The notes under the pieces were generated by a model, which had not been told where the DNA came from, did no database searches, and was given only the letters and a program-made list of their open reading frames with translations. A stretch of 64,000 nucleotides of DNA, from contig OZ241351.1 of assembly GCA_965200355.1 (NCBI GenBank), forward strand, positions 2,418,001 through 2,482,000, read 5' to 3'. A program made the translations under genes and the position numbers. Within the stretch, counting starts at the first letter, position 1. The number at the start of each line of letters is the position of its first letter. Origin of the DNA: Bin18 sp965200355. GTDB taxonomy: Bacteria > Desulfobacterota > Binatia > Bin18. Below, piece by piece: positions 22,671 through 31,605 of the stretch.

Positions 22671-24692
22671 TCACCCCAGCGTCCGGGGCGTGTACTTATA
22701 CAAATCCTTCCAATAGCGGTCCAACACTGCATCGTCGGCACAGGCGAGACATTCAAGCTCCGGGTCGGAGACCTCCAGCAAGCCTTTTTTGATTAAGGTT
22801 TCCGCATACGGGCCGCGGTCGATCAGTTTGACCGGGCCGCGCTCGTCGGCCAGCCGTTTGCGGAGTTGGACTGTGGCCGCTTGATCGACCGCGTGTGTGA
22901 CCGGGTCCAGGACGACACCGTAATCCCGCTCGGCCCGCTCGGGCGAGACGAGCTTGCGCACCACGTCCATACGAACGGCGTCGATGTCGCGCTCCAGGGG
23001 GTCGCCCCAGCCGCCACCGCCTGGGGTAGTGAGGCGAATAATGTCCCCGGCTTTGACCGGAATGGCGTCCCGGCTGAAATAGACCGCCTCTTCCTCCGGG
23101 GTGCCGGGGTTCTTGATGGACGAGCTTGGCGCGCCCCACTTGCCACCTTTGATGCCCGTGCAGGCAAAGGCGGTCCGCTCTGTAACTGTCAGATAATAGC
23201 CGTCAACCAGGGTGCGTATCTCTTTCTCATAGCCCAGCCCGCCCCGATATTTCCCGGCTCCGCCCGAATCGGTCGCCAGCCCCACGCGCAGGACTTCAAC
23301 CGGGAAGCGCTGTTCAATAAATTCCGCCGGCAGGTTTTTAGAGTAGGGAACCAAATCCACCGCGTCTGTGCCGTCCGCATATGGCCGCGCGCCCGAACCT
23401 GCCCCAAAAATTTCACGCATCAGAAATAATTTGCCCTCGAAGTCGTGTCCGTACAGGCCATAAATCTGAATGTTCTGCATGTCGGCCACCACTTCCCCGT
23501 CAAAGGCTTTGGCCAGGGCAACGGTATAGGCACTAATCATGCGCAGCATACAGGTCATGCGACTCACCACTGGGGCCGGAAACTCCGGGCTGAGAATGGT
23601 CCGTTGTGGAATACGACACCGAAAGACCTGGGTCACGCCTTCGTTAATAATAATGCCGGGAATCTGCGCCTTAAAGAACGCACCGAGCCATTTGGAGTAA
23701 TGCCGGCCATCGACCGGCCAGTTGATCGGTCCCCTGGCTTGAGGACTGGTGCCGGCGAAATCCAGCACCATTTTGTCGGGGTATTTGCGCATGGTGATCT
23801 GGAGCTTGACCGGCTTGTCCAGGGTCAGGCCATCGTTCTCAATAAAATCTTCCCCGGTGAATTCTCCCTCTGGGAAAAGGGGCAAGCCCTTCTCACGCAC
23901 CACCTCAGCGCAGCGGTCAAGGATTTCATAAAACGCGGCCTCTACCTCATTGCCCCCAAAACGCTCGCATAACTCCGTCACCCGACGGCGGATGACCTCA
24001 TTCGCCCCCACAAAGGCGTCAATGTCTCCCCGCAGGTCCTCGGGGAAACGACTGTTCCGCAGCACTATATCGTATAGTCCCTCGTTGAGCTGCCCCTTTT
24101 CGTACAGCTTGACCGGCGGACAGATGGTGCCCTCCTCAAAAATACTAGTTGAGGTGTTTGGCCAGGAGCCGGCCATACGACCGCCCACATCGTTGACATG
24201 GCCGAAAATCTGCGCAAAGCCAATTAACCGGGCGTCCCAGAAAATAGGCGTGACCACACAATAGTCCGGCAGATGTCCAATCGTGCCGGCTGACTGATAG
24301 ACATCGTTGTAAATAAACACATCGCCGGCATAAATACGCTCAGCCGGAAACTTCATCCGAATCGGGTCGGCGGTGGCGGCCCAGGACACGCGCGAGACTG
24401 ACAGACAGTCGAGCGTGTTGAGCGAGGCCCGGTAGTCGTGCTGTTCGCGGATAATAGTGGAACGAGCGGTCCGCTCGACCGCGGCTTCGGCTTCCATAAT
24501 GGCGGCTTCAATCCCGCCGTCCACGATATCGACCAGGATCGGGTCCAGCTTTTTTCTCAGCGCGTTGATGCGGCTGAGCGCGTCCGGGTCTTGGGCAACC
24601 TGGCCGTACCGAAATGGAGCGTAGTCCTGAAAGGCAACATCCTCATTGGCTTTGTCATAATAGGTCGGCGAAAATTGTTTGTGCTCGGTCAT
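22671..24692 (-). CDS. hyuB: hydantoinase B/oxoprolinase-family protein
   Basis: This 673-aa protein has the HyuB pattern: an N-terminal EAAIMEAEAAVERTARS helix, YAGDVFIYNDVYQSAGTIGHLPDYCVVTPIFWD (residues about 121-153), GRMAGSWPNTSTSIFEEG and a Gly-rich C-terminus (GGGGWGDPLERD). HyuB is the partner of HyuA in ATP-dependent N-methylhydantoinase, 5-oxoprolinase and acetone-carboxylase-like systems. GGAGAGTCAGC precedes the ATG. It follows hyuA by 26 nt in the operon and ends it. The substrate (N-methylhydantoin, 5-oxoproline or other cyclic imide) is unknown. Confidence 0.88.
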   Translation of the reverse strand: MTEHKQFSPTYYDKANEDVAFQDYAPFRYGQVAQDPDALSRINALRKKLDPILVDIVDGGIEAAIMEAEAAVERTARSTIIREQHDYRASLNTLDCLSVSRVSWAATADPIRMKFPAERIYAGDVFIYNDVYQSAGTIGHLPDYCVVTPIFWDARLIGFAQIFGHVNDVGGRMAGSWPNTSTSIFEEGTICPPVKLYEKGQLNEGLYDIVLRNSRFPEDLRGDIDAFVGANEVIRRRVTELCERFGGNEVEAAFYEILDRCAEVVREKGLPLFPEGEFTGEDFIENDGLTLDKPVKLQITMRKYPDKMVLDFAGTSPQARGPINWPVDGRHYSKWLGAFFKAQIPGIIINEGVTQVFRCRIPQRTILSPEFPAPVVSRMTCMLRMISAYTVALAKAFDGEVVADMQNIQIYGLYGHDFEGKLFLMREIFGAGSGARPYADGTDAVDLVPYSKNLPAEFIEQRFPVEVLRVGLATDSGGAGKYRGGLGYEKEIRTLVDGYYLTVTERTAFACTGIKGGKWGAPSSSIKNPGTPEEEAVYFSRDAIPVKAGDIIRLTTPGGGGWGDPLERDIDAVRMDVVRKLVSPERAERDYGVVLDPVTHAVDQAATVQLRKRLADERGPVKLIDRGPYAETLIKKGLLEVSDPELECLACADDAVLDRYWKDLYKYTPRTLG

Positions 24693-24718
24693 GCTGACTC
24701 TCCGTCACCGGCGTGTTG

Positions 24719-26782
24719 TTATGGCGTGCGCTCAAGCCGCAGCGTCCCCCACTGGTCCACCCGACCGCTCCAGCCCGGCTCCACCACCGTGGTGGAGTCG
24801 TACTGCTGAATGATGGCCGGGCCGCTCAACTCGTTGCCGGCTTGCAAGGCCGCCCGGTCGTACACCGGCGTATCCCGCGTGCCGGTGGAGAAAGAGACCG
24901 CGGTCTGACCCGTCTGGGCGTGCTCTGGATTCGTGCCGGCCGGTTGTGCTTGCGGAGCGTGGGGACGTGGGAGCAGTCCCAGTCCGGTGACGCCCAGGTT
25001 GACCAGCTCAACCAGTTCCTTGCCGGCATAGGAGTAGCCGTAGAGGTCCTTATGGCTGGCGTGAAACTGGGTGATGGCCCGCTGAATACGAGTCTGAATC
25101 TCTGATGCTGCCGAATCCATCGAGAGGGGCACCCGAATCTCATAGGCTTGGCCGGCATACCGCATGTCCACAAAATGATTGAATCGAGTCGCCTGGGTCA
25201 GCAAGCCTTCGTCCTCCAGACGGGCGGTCACGCGGCGTTCGAGGTCCTGAATTTCCGCCGCGATACGGTCTCCGTCCAGACGATCCTCGCGCTGGACATC
25301 CGTATGCACAAGGTCCACGCGCACATCAGTCAGCAGCAGGCCATAGGCCGAAGTCACGCCGGGATTGGGCGGGATAATCACCCGCTGCATACCGAGCCAG
25401 TCGGCCAGATAACAGGCGTGGAGCGGACCGGCTCCGCCAAACGCGACCAAGGCATAGCTGCGCGGGTCGCGTCCGCGTTTCACGGAGACGGTCCGAATGC
25501 CGGCAGCGATATTTTCAATGGCAATCCGCAGAATGCCTTCTGCCGCAGCAATCGTATCGAGTCTCAGACCCGCGGCAAGGCCGGCCACCACCTGGGTGGC
25601 TTGATCGAGATGCAGCGAGACGCTGCCGCCGGCAATGGTCGGCGTGAGGCGTCCCAGCACCACATTGGCGTCCGTGACCGTCGGTTGGTTGCCGCCTCGA
25701 CCATAGCAGGCCGGCCCCGGATACGCGCCGGCGCTGTCCGGCCCGACTTTCAGGCTCCGCCCGCCGGCCAGCCAGGCAATCGACCCGCCGCCGGCCCCAA
25801 CCGTATGCAGCTCGATCATGGGCGTTTTGAGGTCATAGATATCGACCTTGCCCTCTGTCAGCATACGCGGTTGGCCGCCTTCGACCAGGCAGATATCAGC
25901 CGAGGTGCCGCCCATATCAAAACTAATAATGTCCTGGTTGCCGCTCAAGGTGCCGAAATGGGTGGCGGCAATGACCCCCGCGGCCGGGCCGGAAAGGGCC
26001 GCGGCAATCGGCAAACGGGCGACCTCCTGGGCCTGCGCCAGGCCACCGCTGGAGCGCATGATGTAAAATGGGGCGCTGATGTGCTGTTCGCGTAAATACT
26101 GTTCAATGCGGGTATGATACGCGGACAGGAGGGGCATCAGGGCGGTATTCAGGCAGGTCGTATTGGTCCGTTCATACTCACGATATTCGCGTAAGATATC
26201 AGACGAGATGGAGATAAAGCAGTCAGGATAGACCTCGTGGATAATACGCTGGACGGCTTCCTCGTGCGCCGGGTTGCGGTAGGAGTGCAAGAGCGACACG
26301 GCTACGGCCTGAATGCCGCGCGCTTTGAAGTCCTCAGCAATGGCCACCACTTCGTCTCGGTCCAGTTCCTGAGTGATCGTCCCCCGGACATCCATGCGAG
26401 CGCTGATTTCCCGGATGCGTTCCAGCGGCACCACCCGCGGCGGCTTAATCCACCAGGTGATATCCCCAAATTCTCCGGGGACGGTCTGGCGGGCGCACTC
26501 CAGGGCTTCCCGGTAGCCGGCGGTGATGATCAGCCCCAGCTCTGCATACTTGCGCTCCAGGATGGCGTTGGTGGCAACCGTTGTCCCGTGAAAAACCGCG
26601 TTGACCTCGTGGGCGGCGATCTCTCCGTGGCGGGTGATATGCTCCAGGCCGTTGACAAAGCCCTGGGCCGGGTCGTCCGGCGTGCTGCGCACCTTTGCCA
26701 GATGCAGCGTCCCGCTCTTCTCTTCGAGCGCGACAACATCCGTAAATGTTCCACCAATGTCTACCGCTAAGCGCCAGGTCAT
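24719..26782 (-). CDS. hyuA: hydantoinase A/oxoprolinase-family ATPase subunit
   Basis: HyuA proteins are ATP-binding subunits of the actin-like ATPase fold. This 687-aa protein has the phosphate-1 loop VDIGGTFTDVVALEE at the N-terminus, phosphate-2 region IISFDMGGTSADICL, adenosine region VAFGGAGPLHACYLAD, and the HyuA C-terminal YSYAGKELVELVNLGVTG. ATG 26782 follows GGGGAGGG. An ATG 21 nt upstream is less likely. It couples with hyuB downstream. The upstream neighbour is a metallophosphoesterase gene, an unusual operon partner. Confidence 0.9.
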   Translation of the reverse strand: MTWRLAVDIGGTFTDVVALEEKSGTLHLAKVRSTPDDPAQGFVNGLEHITRHGEIAAHEVNAVFHGTTVATNAILERKYAELGLIITAGYREALECARQTVPGEFGDITWWIKPPRVVPLERIREISARMDVRGTITQELDRDEVVAIAEDFKARGIQAVAVSLLHSYRNPAHEEAVQRIIHEVYPDCFISISSDILREYREYERTNTTCLNTALMPLLSAYHTRIEQYLREQHISAPFYIMRSSGGLAQAQEVARLPIAAALSGPAAGVIAATHFGTLSGNQDIISFDMGGTSADICLVEGGQPRMLTEGKVDIYDLKTPMIELHTVGAGGGSIAWLAGGRSLKVGPDSAGAYPGPACYGRGGNQPTVTDANVVLGRLTPTIAGGSVSLHLDQATQVVAGLAAGLRLDTIAAAEGILRIAIENIAAGIRTVSVKRGRDPRSYALVAFGGAGPLHACYLADWLGMQRVIIPPNPGVTSAYGLLLTDVRVDLVHTDVQREDRLDGDRIAAEIQDLERRVTARLEDEGLLTQATRFNHFVDMRYAGQAYEIRVPLSMDSAASEIQTRIQRAITQFHASHKDLYGYSYAGKELVELVNLGVTGLGLLPRPHAPQAQPAGTNPEHAQTGQTAVSFSTGTRDTPVYDRAALQAGNELSGPAIIQQYDSTTVVEPGWSGRVDQWGTLRLERTP

Positions 26783-26858
26783 GCTGTCCCTCCCCGAGGC
26801 CACTGTAGGGGGCTGGGCCGGACCTGTCTACCGAATCAACAGCGAGACGCTGACGAGA

Positions 26859-28232
26859 TCAATCGGCCGAGACGGCTTCGGTGCCGAGCTGGGCCGAACG
26901 GAGCGTCACAATGGCAATCTCTGGCGGAATCCCCAGCCGCATGGGATAGCCGTAGAACCCGACACAGCGCGTGACAAACATCTGCATATCGGCACGACGA
27001 TACAGCCCTTGGTCGGGAATGCCGAGCAGGCCGACCACGCTCAGCGCCCGGTCTTTGCCCAACTGAATGCCGGCGTGCCCGCCATGCGTATGGCCGGACA
27101 ATACCAGGTCGGCGCAGCCCGCCGGCAGAGCCACAAAGGCACGCGGGTCGTGGTTGAGTAGCAGACGCGGAACCGCCGTCCGTGGCCCCCAGGAACTGAT
27201 GATACGCTGGTACAGCCCGGCACGATCAAAACGCTGGAAGAGGAAGTCCAGACCGGCGAGTTCCAGGGGCTGGCCGTCAATGGAGAGCGCTGTCAGCCGG
27301 TTGCGCAAGGTGGTCACGCCGGACTGACGCAAATACTCGACAAGACGGCGCGGATGGTCGAAGTCATGGTTGCCCAAACAGGCCCACTGGCCGTAGGGGG
27401 CCTTGATCTGGGCCAAGGCTTCGTACAGCGGCAGGTCAAAATCGCCGGTCCGATGCGTCAGAAAGTCTCCGGTATGCAGCACGAGGTCGGGTCTGGCGGC
27501 ATTCGTCAGCGCGGCTACGTGGAGCAGCTTGGGCCGGTCCATGTCCCCACCAACATGGATGTCCGACAAATGGGCGACCCGTAGCCCGTCGAGCGCCGTG
27601 GGCCAGGCGGGCAAGACGAGGTCGCGCTCCTCAACCCGAAAATCATAGGTCAGCTTGACGCTCGACAGCGAAAAGCAAAACGGCGCCCCCGCCCCCAGCA
27701 GGCCGAGTTGCTGCATGAATTGACGCCGCTCGGGGGAGGGCAGGGTCTCCTGCTGGGCCGGCCGGGTCTGTTGCCGCCGGAGCCACGCTCTGCCACGCTC
27801 TGCTCCCCGAACCAATCCTCGGAAGGTATCAAGACCCACATACCCAAACAGGAGGAGGCCATAGGTGCTATACCACAGCGCACCGACCCAGGAGATACCA
27901 GGCGCGTGCAGGAACGGCAGCGGACTGCCGGACCGGGCCGTCAGGATCTGGGCCGCCATAATGGCGTCGAACAGCATTCCGGCCAGGCTGAAGAGCGCGA
28001 GCGACAGGGAAGACGGCCCGAGCAGCTTGAGACAATAGACGTGCAAACGCCGCCGGGCATACGAAAAGGGCAGGATGGCAATGGGAACCATGGCGATAAA
28101 ATACACCGCCCGCCAGGTGACCCACAGCCACATGGCGCAGGCCGCCAAGAGCAAAAAAAGGTTGAGACAGATATGCCAGACGCATTGGGCGCGCCGGCTG
28201 GTCAGGGTGTTGAGGTGAGCAAGCATGAGCAT
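26859..28232 (-). CDS. membrane-anchored metallophosphoesterase (YkuE-like)
   Basis: This 457-aa protein has an N-terminal membrane portion with about four to five hydrophobic helices to residue 145, a linker, then a Calcineurin-like catalytic domain with HLSDIHVGGD (metal Asp and His), HTGDF, LGNHDFDHP and GHTHGGHAG. The active site probably faces the periplasm. A possible Tat-like or N-terminal segment occurs at the linker (RRQFMQQLGLLGAGAPF). It lies between two hyuA genes, 14 nt after the upstream hyuA stop, so it looks co-transcribed. A role in cyclic-imide or phosphodiester catabolism is unproven. Confidence 0.85.
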   Translation of the reverse strand: MLMLAHLNTLTSRRAQCVWHICLNLFLLLAACAMWLWVTWRAVYFIAMVPIAILPFSYARRRLHVYCLKLLGPSSLSLALFSLAGMLFDAIMAAQILTARSGSPLPFLHAPGISWVGALWYSTYGLLLFGYVGLDTFRGLVRGAERGRAWLRRQQTRPAQQETLPSPERRQFMQQLGLLGAGAPFCFSLSSVKLTYDFRVEERDLVLPAWPTALDGLRVAHLSDIHVGGDMDRPKLLHVAALTNAARPDLVLHTGDFLTHRTGDFDLPLYEALAQIKAPYGQWACLGNHDFDHPRRLVEYLRQSGVTTLRNRLTALSIDGQPLELAGLDFLFQRFDRAGLYQRIISSWGPRTAVPRLLLNHDPRAFVALPAGCADLVLSGHTHGGHAGIQLGKDRALSVVGLLGIPDQGLYRRADMQMFVTRCVGFYGYPMRLGIPPEIAIVTLRSAQLGTEAVSAD

Positions 28233-28246
28233 GGAGGGGAGTGCGT

Positions 28247-30337
28247 TTAGCGGACAGCCGGGCGTCTTACAATCAGCGTGCCAAACCGGTCAACCGTGGC
28301 CTGACAGTCCGGCGGAATAAGCGTGGTGGCGTCGTACTGTTCAAGAATCGCCGGGCCGGTGAGCGTCGCGCCGGCCCCTAAGCGCGTCCGCGCATAGACC
28401 GGACAGCTCAGAAAGCCGCGCGACTCAAAAAAGAAGACCGCGCGCGTGTCTATTGGCTGAATGGGGCCGGTCTGTTCGGCAATGGTGGGCAGCGCTGGCT
28501 TTGGCCGTGGGACAATCGCGGTTATCCGCAGGCTGGACAGGCTGACCTCTTTTCGGCCCTGAAACGAAAAGCCGCACAGCTGCTCGTGCGTATGATGAAA
28601 CCGGGCGACTGCCTGGTGGAGGATGTCGCTGGTGAGGGTGTCCTGAGGCAGGGCGATAGTGAGCGGAGTTGACATATCGACATAGTGAAAATCCGCCGCC
28701 CTCCTGAACTGCCCGGGTGCAGCCGAGCGGTCTTGCTGGCTCAAGGTGGCCTGAGCCTGGTGTTCGAGCTGCGTAAAGCGCTGCGTCAGCCGTTGGGGAT
28801 CAAGCGCCGCCGGGCCGAGTGGAGCGGGAGCAGCGCTATCCTCGCGGATATCGGCACAGAACAGGCCGAAGGGGGTGGCAAACCCCGGCTGGGCTGGAAT
28901 CACGACCGTTGATATACCGAGCAAGGCCGCCAGGTCAGCGGCGTGCAACGGCCCGGCCCCGCCACCGGCCATCAAAACCGCCTCTTGGGGATTGAGGCCG
29001 CGGCGCGTATACACGCGCCGGATGGCTCCACACATGCTGTGGTTCACCAACTGGATGATGTCTTGGGCGGTTGCCAGGGCGCTTTTGCCGCGTGCCTGTC
29101 CGAATGCAGACAGCGCTTTTTCCGCCGCTGCCTTTGAAAGAGGCAGCGTCCCATCAAGCAGAGACGTGGGCAGACGCTGGAGGAGAAGATTGGCATCGGA
29201 GACCGTGACCTGTGTCCCGCCTTTGCCATAACAGACCGGACCGGGGTCAGCGCCGGCGCTGAGCGGACCAACCCGCCAGCGCGTATCCGGGTCCACCTGG
29301 GCAATGGAACCACCGCCCGCCCCAATAGAAGTGATATCGACCATAGGGGTCCGGAGCGGATATCCACCGACGTGGCCGCGCGTGGTGAGCACCGGCTGCC
29401 CGGCCTGGACGAGGGCGATATCGGTTGAGGTCCCACCCATGTCAAATGTCACCAAGTCGGGAAACCCGCTGGCGGCTCCCACGCGAGCCAGACCGACGGC
29501 TGCCGCACTCGGCCCCGAGGAAACGGTCGTCAAAGGCTGCTGGCTGACCCGCGCTGCGCTGTGCAGCCCACCGGACGACTGCATGATCAGAGGGGGACGG
29601 CCCAGACCATGCTCCTGCAGGACCGGCCTGACCCGATTGAGATGGGTTTCCAGCAATAACTGGAGGGCTGCGTTCAGACAGGTGGCCGCGGTGCGCTCAT
29701 ACTCGCGCTGCTCGGGCAGGATATCGGACGAGAGCCGCACCTGCAAAGCCGGCGAGGCGGCGCGCAGCAGCGCTCTCAACTGTCTCTCCGGCTCCGGGTT
29801 GCGCGCGCTGTGCAGGAGCGAGACGGCAAGGGCCTTCAGGTCTTGGGCCTGACACCAGGCCGCGATGGCCGGGATCTCTTGTGCGGCAAGGGGTATTTGT
29901 ACCCTGCCCTGGGCATCAAGACGTTCGGTCACCTCGTGGATGTCCTCAAGCGGCACCATTGGCCGAGAAGCACGGGGCGAAGAGAAGCCGTCATCTTCCG
30001 CTTGTTGCGGCTGGTTCAACTCCAGAATGTGACGGAAGCCAGCGGTGATGAGCAGGCCGACACGCGGGAGGCGGTCTTGGAGGACGGCATTTGTGGCCAG
30101 CGTCGTGCTGTAGAGGAGCGTACTCGGACGCAGATTCCGGGTGGGCAGGACAGCAAAAGCCGTCTGAAGACTCTCGGCCGGATCAGCGGCGGACGGAATT
30201 TTCTTGTAAAAAATTTGCCCGTTTTCGTTCTGGACAAGGATGTCAGTGAACGTCCCACCAATATCGATGCCTAGTGTCGTCAGTTTCCAGCCCCCTCTCC
30301 CTCCGTCCTCTCCCTTCAGGGGAGAGGGGAGAAGCAC
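28247..30337 (-). CDS. hyuA: second hydantoinase A-family ATPase
   Basis: About 696 aa, paralogous to the hyuA at 24719. It has LGIDIGGTFTDILVQNENG near the start, VTFDMGGTSTDIALVQ, GGGAGPLHAADLAALLG and a HyuA-type C-terminus. GTG 30337 follows GGAGGT at 3 nt. The first 18 residues after it come from a GC-rich dispersed-type hairpin (30307-30327), so a CTG start (beside LTTLGIDIGG) or the TTG at 30370 are alternatives. Its own hyuB partner is absent, and one hyuB at the operon end may serve both. It follows the LLM gene with overlapping or adjoining ends. Confidence 0.85.
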   Translation of the reverse strand: MLLPSPLKGEDGGRGGWKLTTLGIDIGGTFTDILVQNENGQIFYKKIPSAADPAESLQTAFAVLPTRNLRPSTLLYSTTLATNAVLQDRLPRVGLLITAGFRHILELNQPQQAEDDGFSSPRASRPMVPLEDIHEVTERLDAQGRVQIPLAAQEIPAIAAWCQAQDLKALAVSLLHSARNPEPERQLRALLRAASPALQVRLSSDILPEQREYERTAATCLNAALQLLLETHLNRVRPVLQEHGLGRPPLIMQSSGGLHSAARVSQQPLTTVSSGPSAAAVGLARVGAASGFPDLVTFDMGGTSTDIALVQAGQPVLTTRGHVGGYPLRTPMVDITSIGAGGGSIAQVDPDTRWRVGPLSAGADPGPVCYGKGGTQVTVSDANLLLQRLPTSLLDGTLPLSKAAAEKALSAFGQARGKSALATAQDIIQLVNHSMCGAIRRVYTRRGLNPQEAVLMAGGGAGPLHAADLAALLGISTVVIPAQPGFATPFGLFCADIREDSAAPAPLGPAALDPQRLTQRFTQLEHQAQATLSQQDRSAAPGQFRRAADFHYVDMSTPLTIALPQDTLTSDILHQAVARFHHTHEQLCGFSFQGRKEVSLSSLRITAIVPRPKPALPTIAEQTGPIQPIDTRAVFFFESRGFLSCPVYARTRLGAGATLTGPAILEQYDATTLIPPDCQATVDRFGTLIVRRPAVR
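30307..30327. repeat. GC-rich hairpin inside the hyuA 5' region
   Basis: CCTCTCCC, loop TTCAG and GGGAGAGG form a perfect 8-bp stem. The surrounding CCCCTCTCCC-type text resembles a dispersed repeat found in many genomes. It translates as PSPLKGEDGG in hyuA, a typical sign that non-coding repeat has been read as protein. Confidence 0.5.
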
Positions 30338-30359
30338 TTCACCTCCAAGCCCCGTCCTG

Positions 30360-31490
30360 TTAATCGGCAAAGCGAGGCATGACCTTGTTGGCGAACAGAT
30401 CGAGCGAACTCAGCACCTGTTCACGCTCGTGAATCCCTTGCGGGATCAGGAGGAAACATTCTTTGATGGGGAATTTCTGGCTGGCAGCTTCAATGCGGCG
30501 AGAAATCGTATCCGGGTCGCCCACCAATAATTCAGGATGTCCCTGGCCGAACGGCGTAAACCACGTATCCCACATCCACATGGGGTCGGTCAGCCATTCC
30601 TGAGCCGTGGCGGTGCTGGTATGGCAGATCATGGCACCACCCCAGGCGGCCTCGTCTCCAGGCTGAATATCATGCCCGTGTTTGAGCGCCTCGTCGTGAT
30701 AGCCGGCCCACAGCCGTTGACAGAAGTCGAGGTCTGAGGCCAGGACAATCGGCTTACCGCCGTAGCGTGCCCAGAAGAGGGCGGTCCGCATACTATGGGT
30801 GAAACCACCGTAGAGAGGCGGGTGTGGGTCCTGGTACGGTTTGGGCGCAATACCGATCTCGCGAATACGCATATCCGCATCCACGCCCGTTCCATATTGC
30901 GTATACACCCCTTGCTGGTGCGGATTAACAAAGTCCTCAGGCGGAATCGTCCAGTATTTGCCCTGATAACTGAAGGTCTCTTGTCTCAACGCGGTGAGTA
31001 CCACTTCGACGAACTCACGAAAATACTCGCGGTTCATCTGGTCGTCTGCCGAATTCCGGTTCCATTCGCCGACAGCGTTCAGGTCGGGACGGATCCGAAA
31101 ATTATGGACCCAGCGCGCCTGATAGCCGCGCACCATGCCGACCGCGAGGCGGCCTTTGAGCATGTGGTCCAGGGTCGCAATATACTCTGCGGTGCGCACC
31201 GGATTATGCGTGGGCGCCACCCAGCCGACCATATTCACGCGTAGTTTTTGACTATGCTGGCCAATCCACATGGATAATAAGCCCGGCTCATTACTGGCCT
31301 CAAAGCCTTCGATTTGGAGATGGTGCTCGGGATGTCCAAAGCCGGCATAGCCCACCTCGTCCGCAAACTGGGCATACTCCGCCACTTCACTGAGCATGCG
31401 CTGGTAGAGTTCGGGCCGGCGGCCGGCCAGGCCGGCTTCGAGTTCGTGACGACGGCCGAGGGTGGCATAGATGAACAGGTGAAATTTCAT
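30360..31490 (-). CDS. LLM-class flavin/F420-dependent oxidoreductase
   Basis: This 376-aa luciferase-like family protein has KFHLFIYATLGR at the first strand, FGHPEHHLQIEG (active-site His pair), VGWVAPTHNPVRTAEYIATLDHMLKGRLAVGMVRGYQ (residues about 89-125) and a C-terminal LFANKVMPRFAD. ATG 31490 has GGGAG at -12. It is the first gene of a five-gene leftward operon with two hyuA genes, a metallophosphoesterase and hyuB. A promoter TTCACA-N17-TAGCAT lies 45-73 nt upstream. Such enzymes could open or oxidise the ring substrate before HyuAB acts, but this is inference. Confidence 0.86.
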   Translation of the reverse strand: MKFHLFIYATLGRRHELEAGLAGRRPELYQRMLSEVAEYAQFADEVGYAGFGHPEHHLQIEGFEASNEPGLLSMWIGQHSQKLRVNMVGWVAPTHNPVRTAEYIATLDHMLKGRLAVGMVRGYQARWVHNFRIRPDLNAVGEWNRNSADDQMNREYFREFVEVVLTALRQETFSYQGKYWTIPPEDFVNPHQQGVYTQYGTGVDADMRIREIGIAPKPYQDPHPPLYGGFTHSMRTALFWARYGGKPIVLASDLDFCQRLWAGYHDEALKHGHDIQPGDEAAWGGAMICHTSTATAQEWLTDPMWMWDTWFTPFGQGHPELLVGDPDTISRRIEAASQKFPIKECFLLIPQGIHEREQVLSSLDLFANKVMPRFAD

Positions 31491-31534
31491 GTGACAAACT
31501 CCCATCGAGACGGCAACCGCGTGCCTGGGCCGCT

Positions 31535-31563
31535 ATGCTAACGGGTCTGCCCAAGAATGTGAA
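31535..31563 (-). promoter_or_regulatory. predicted sigma70-like promoter of the LLM-hyu operon
   Basis: On the minus strand TTCACA (31563-31558), 17 nt and TAGCAT (31540-31535) with GT before it match the -10 style found at 2149, 2598 and 5504. The predicted start is near 31528. Confidence 0.5.
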
Positions 31564-31605
31564 GCATAGGACGGAGCGGGCGCGCTGCGCTGAGGCCGGG
31601 GGCGT

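Noticed and set aside
25148..26095. Long open frame opposite hyuA (and similar antisense frames at 9285-10253, 41251-42096, 47961-48791, 52774-53787, 55507-56382)
   Set aside because: They are antisense to clear genes in high-GC DNA, have no family pattern and no ribosome-binding sites.
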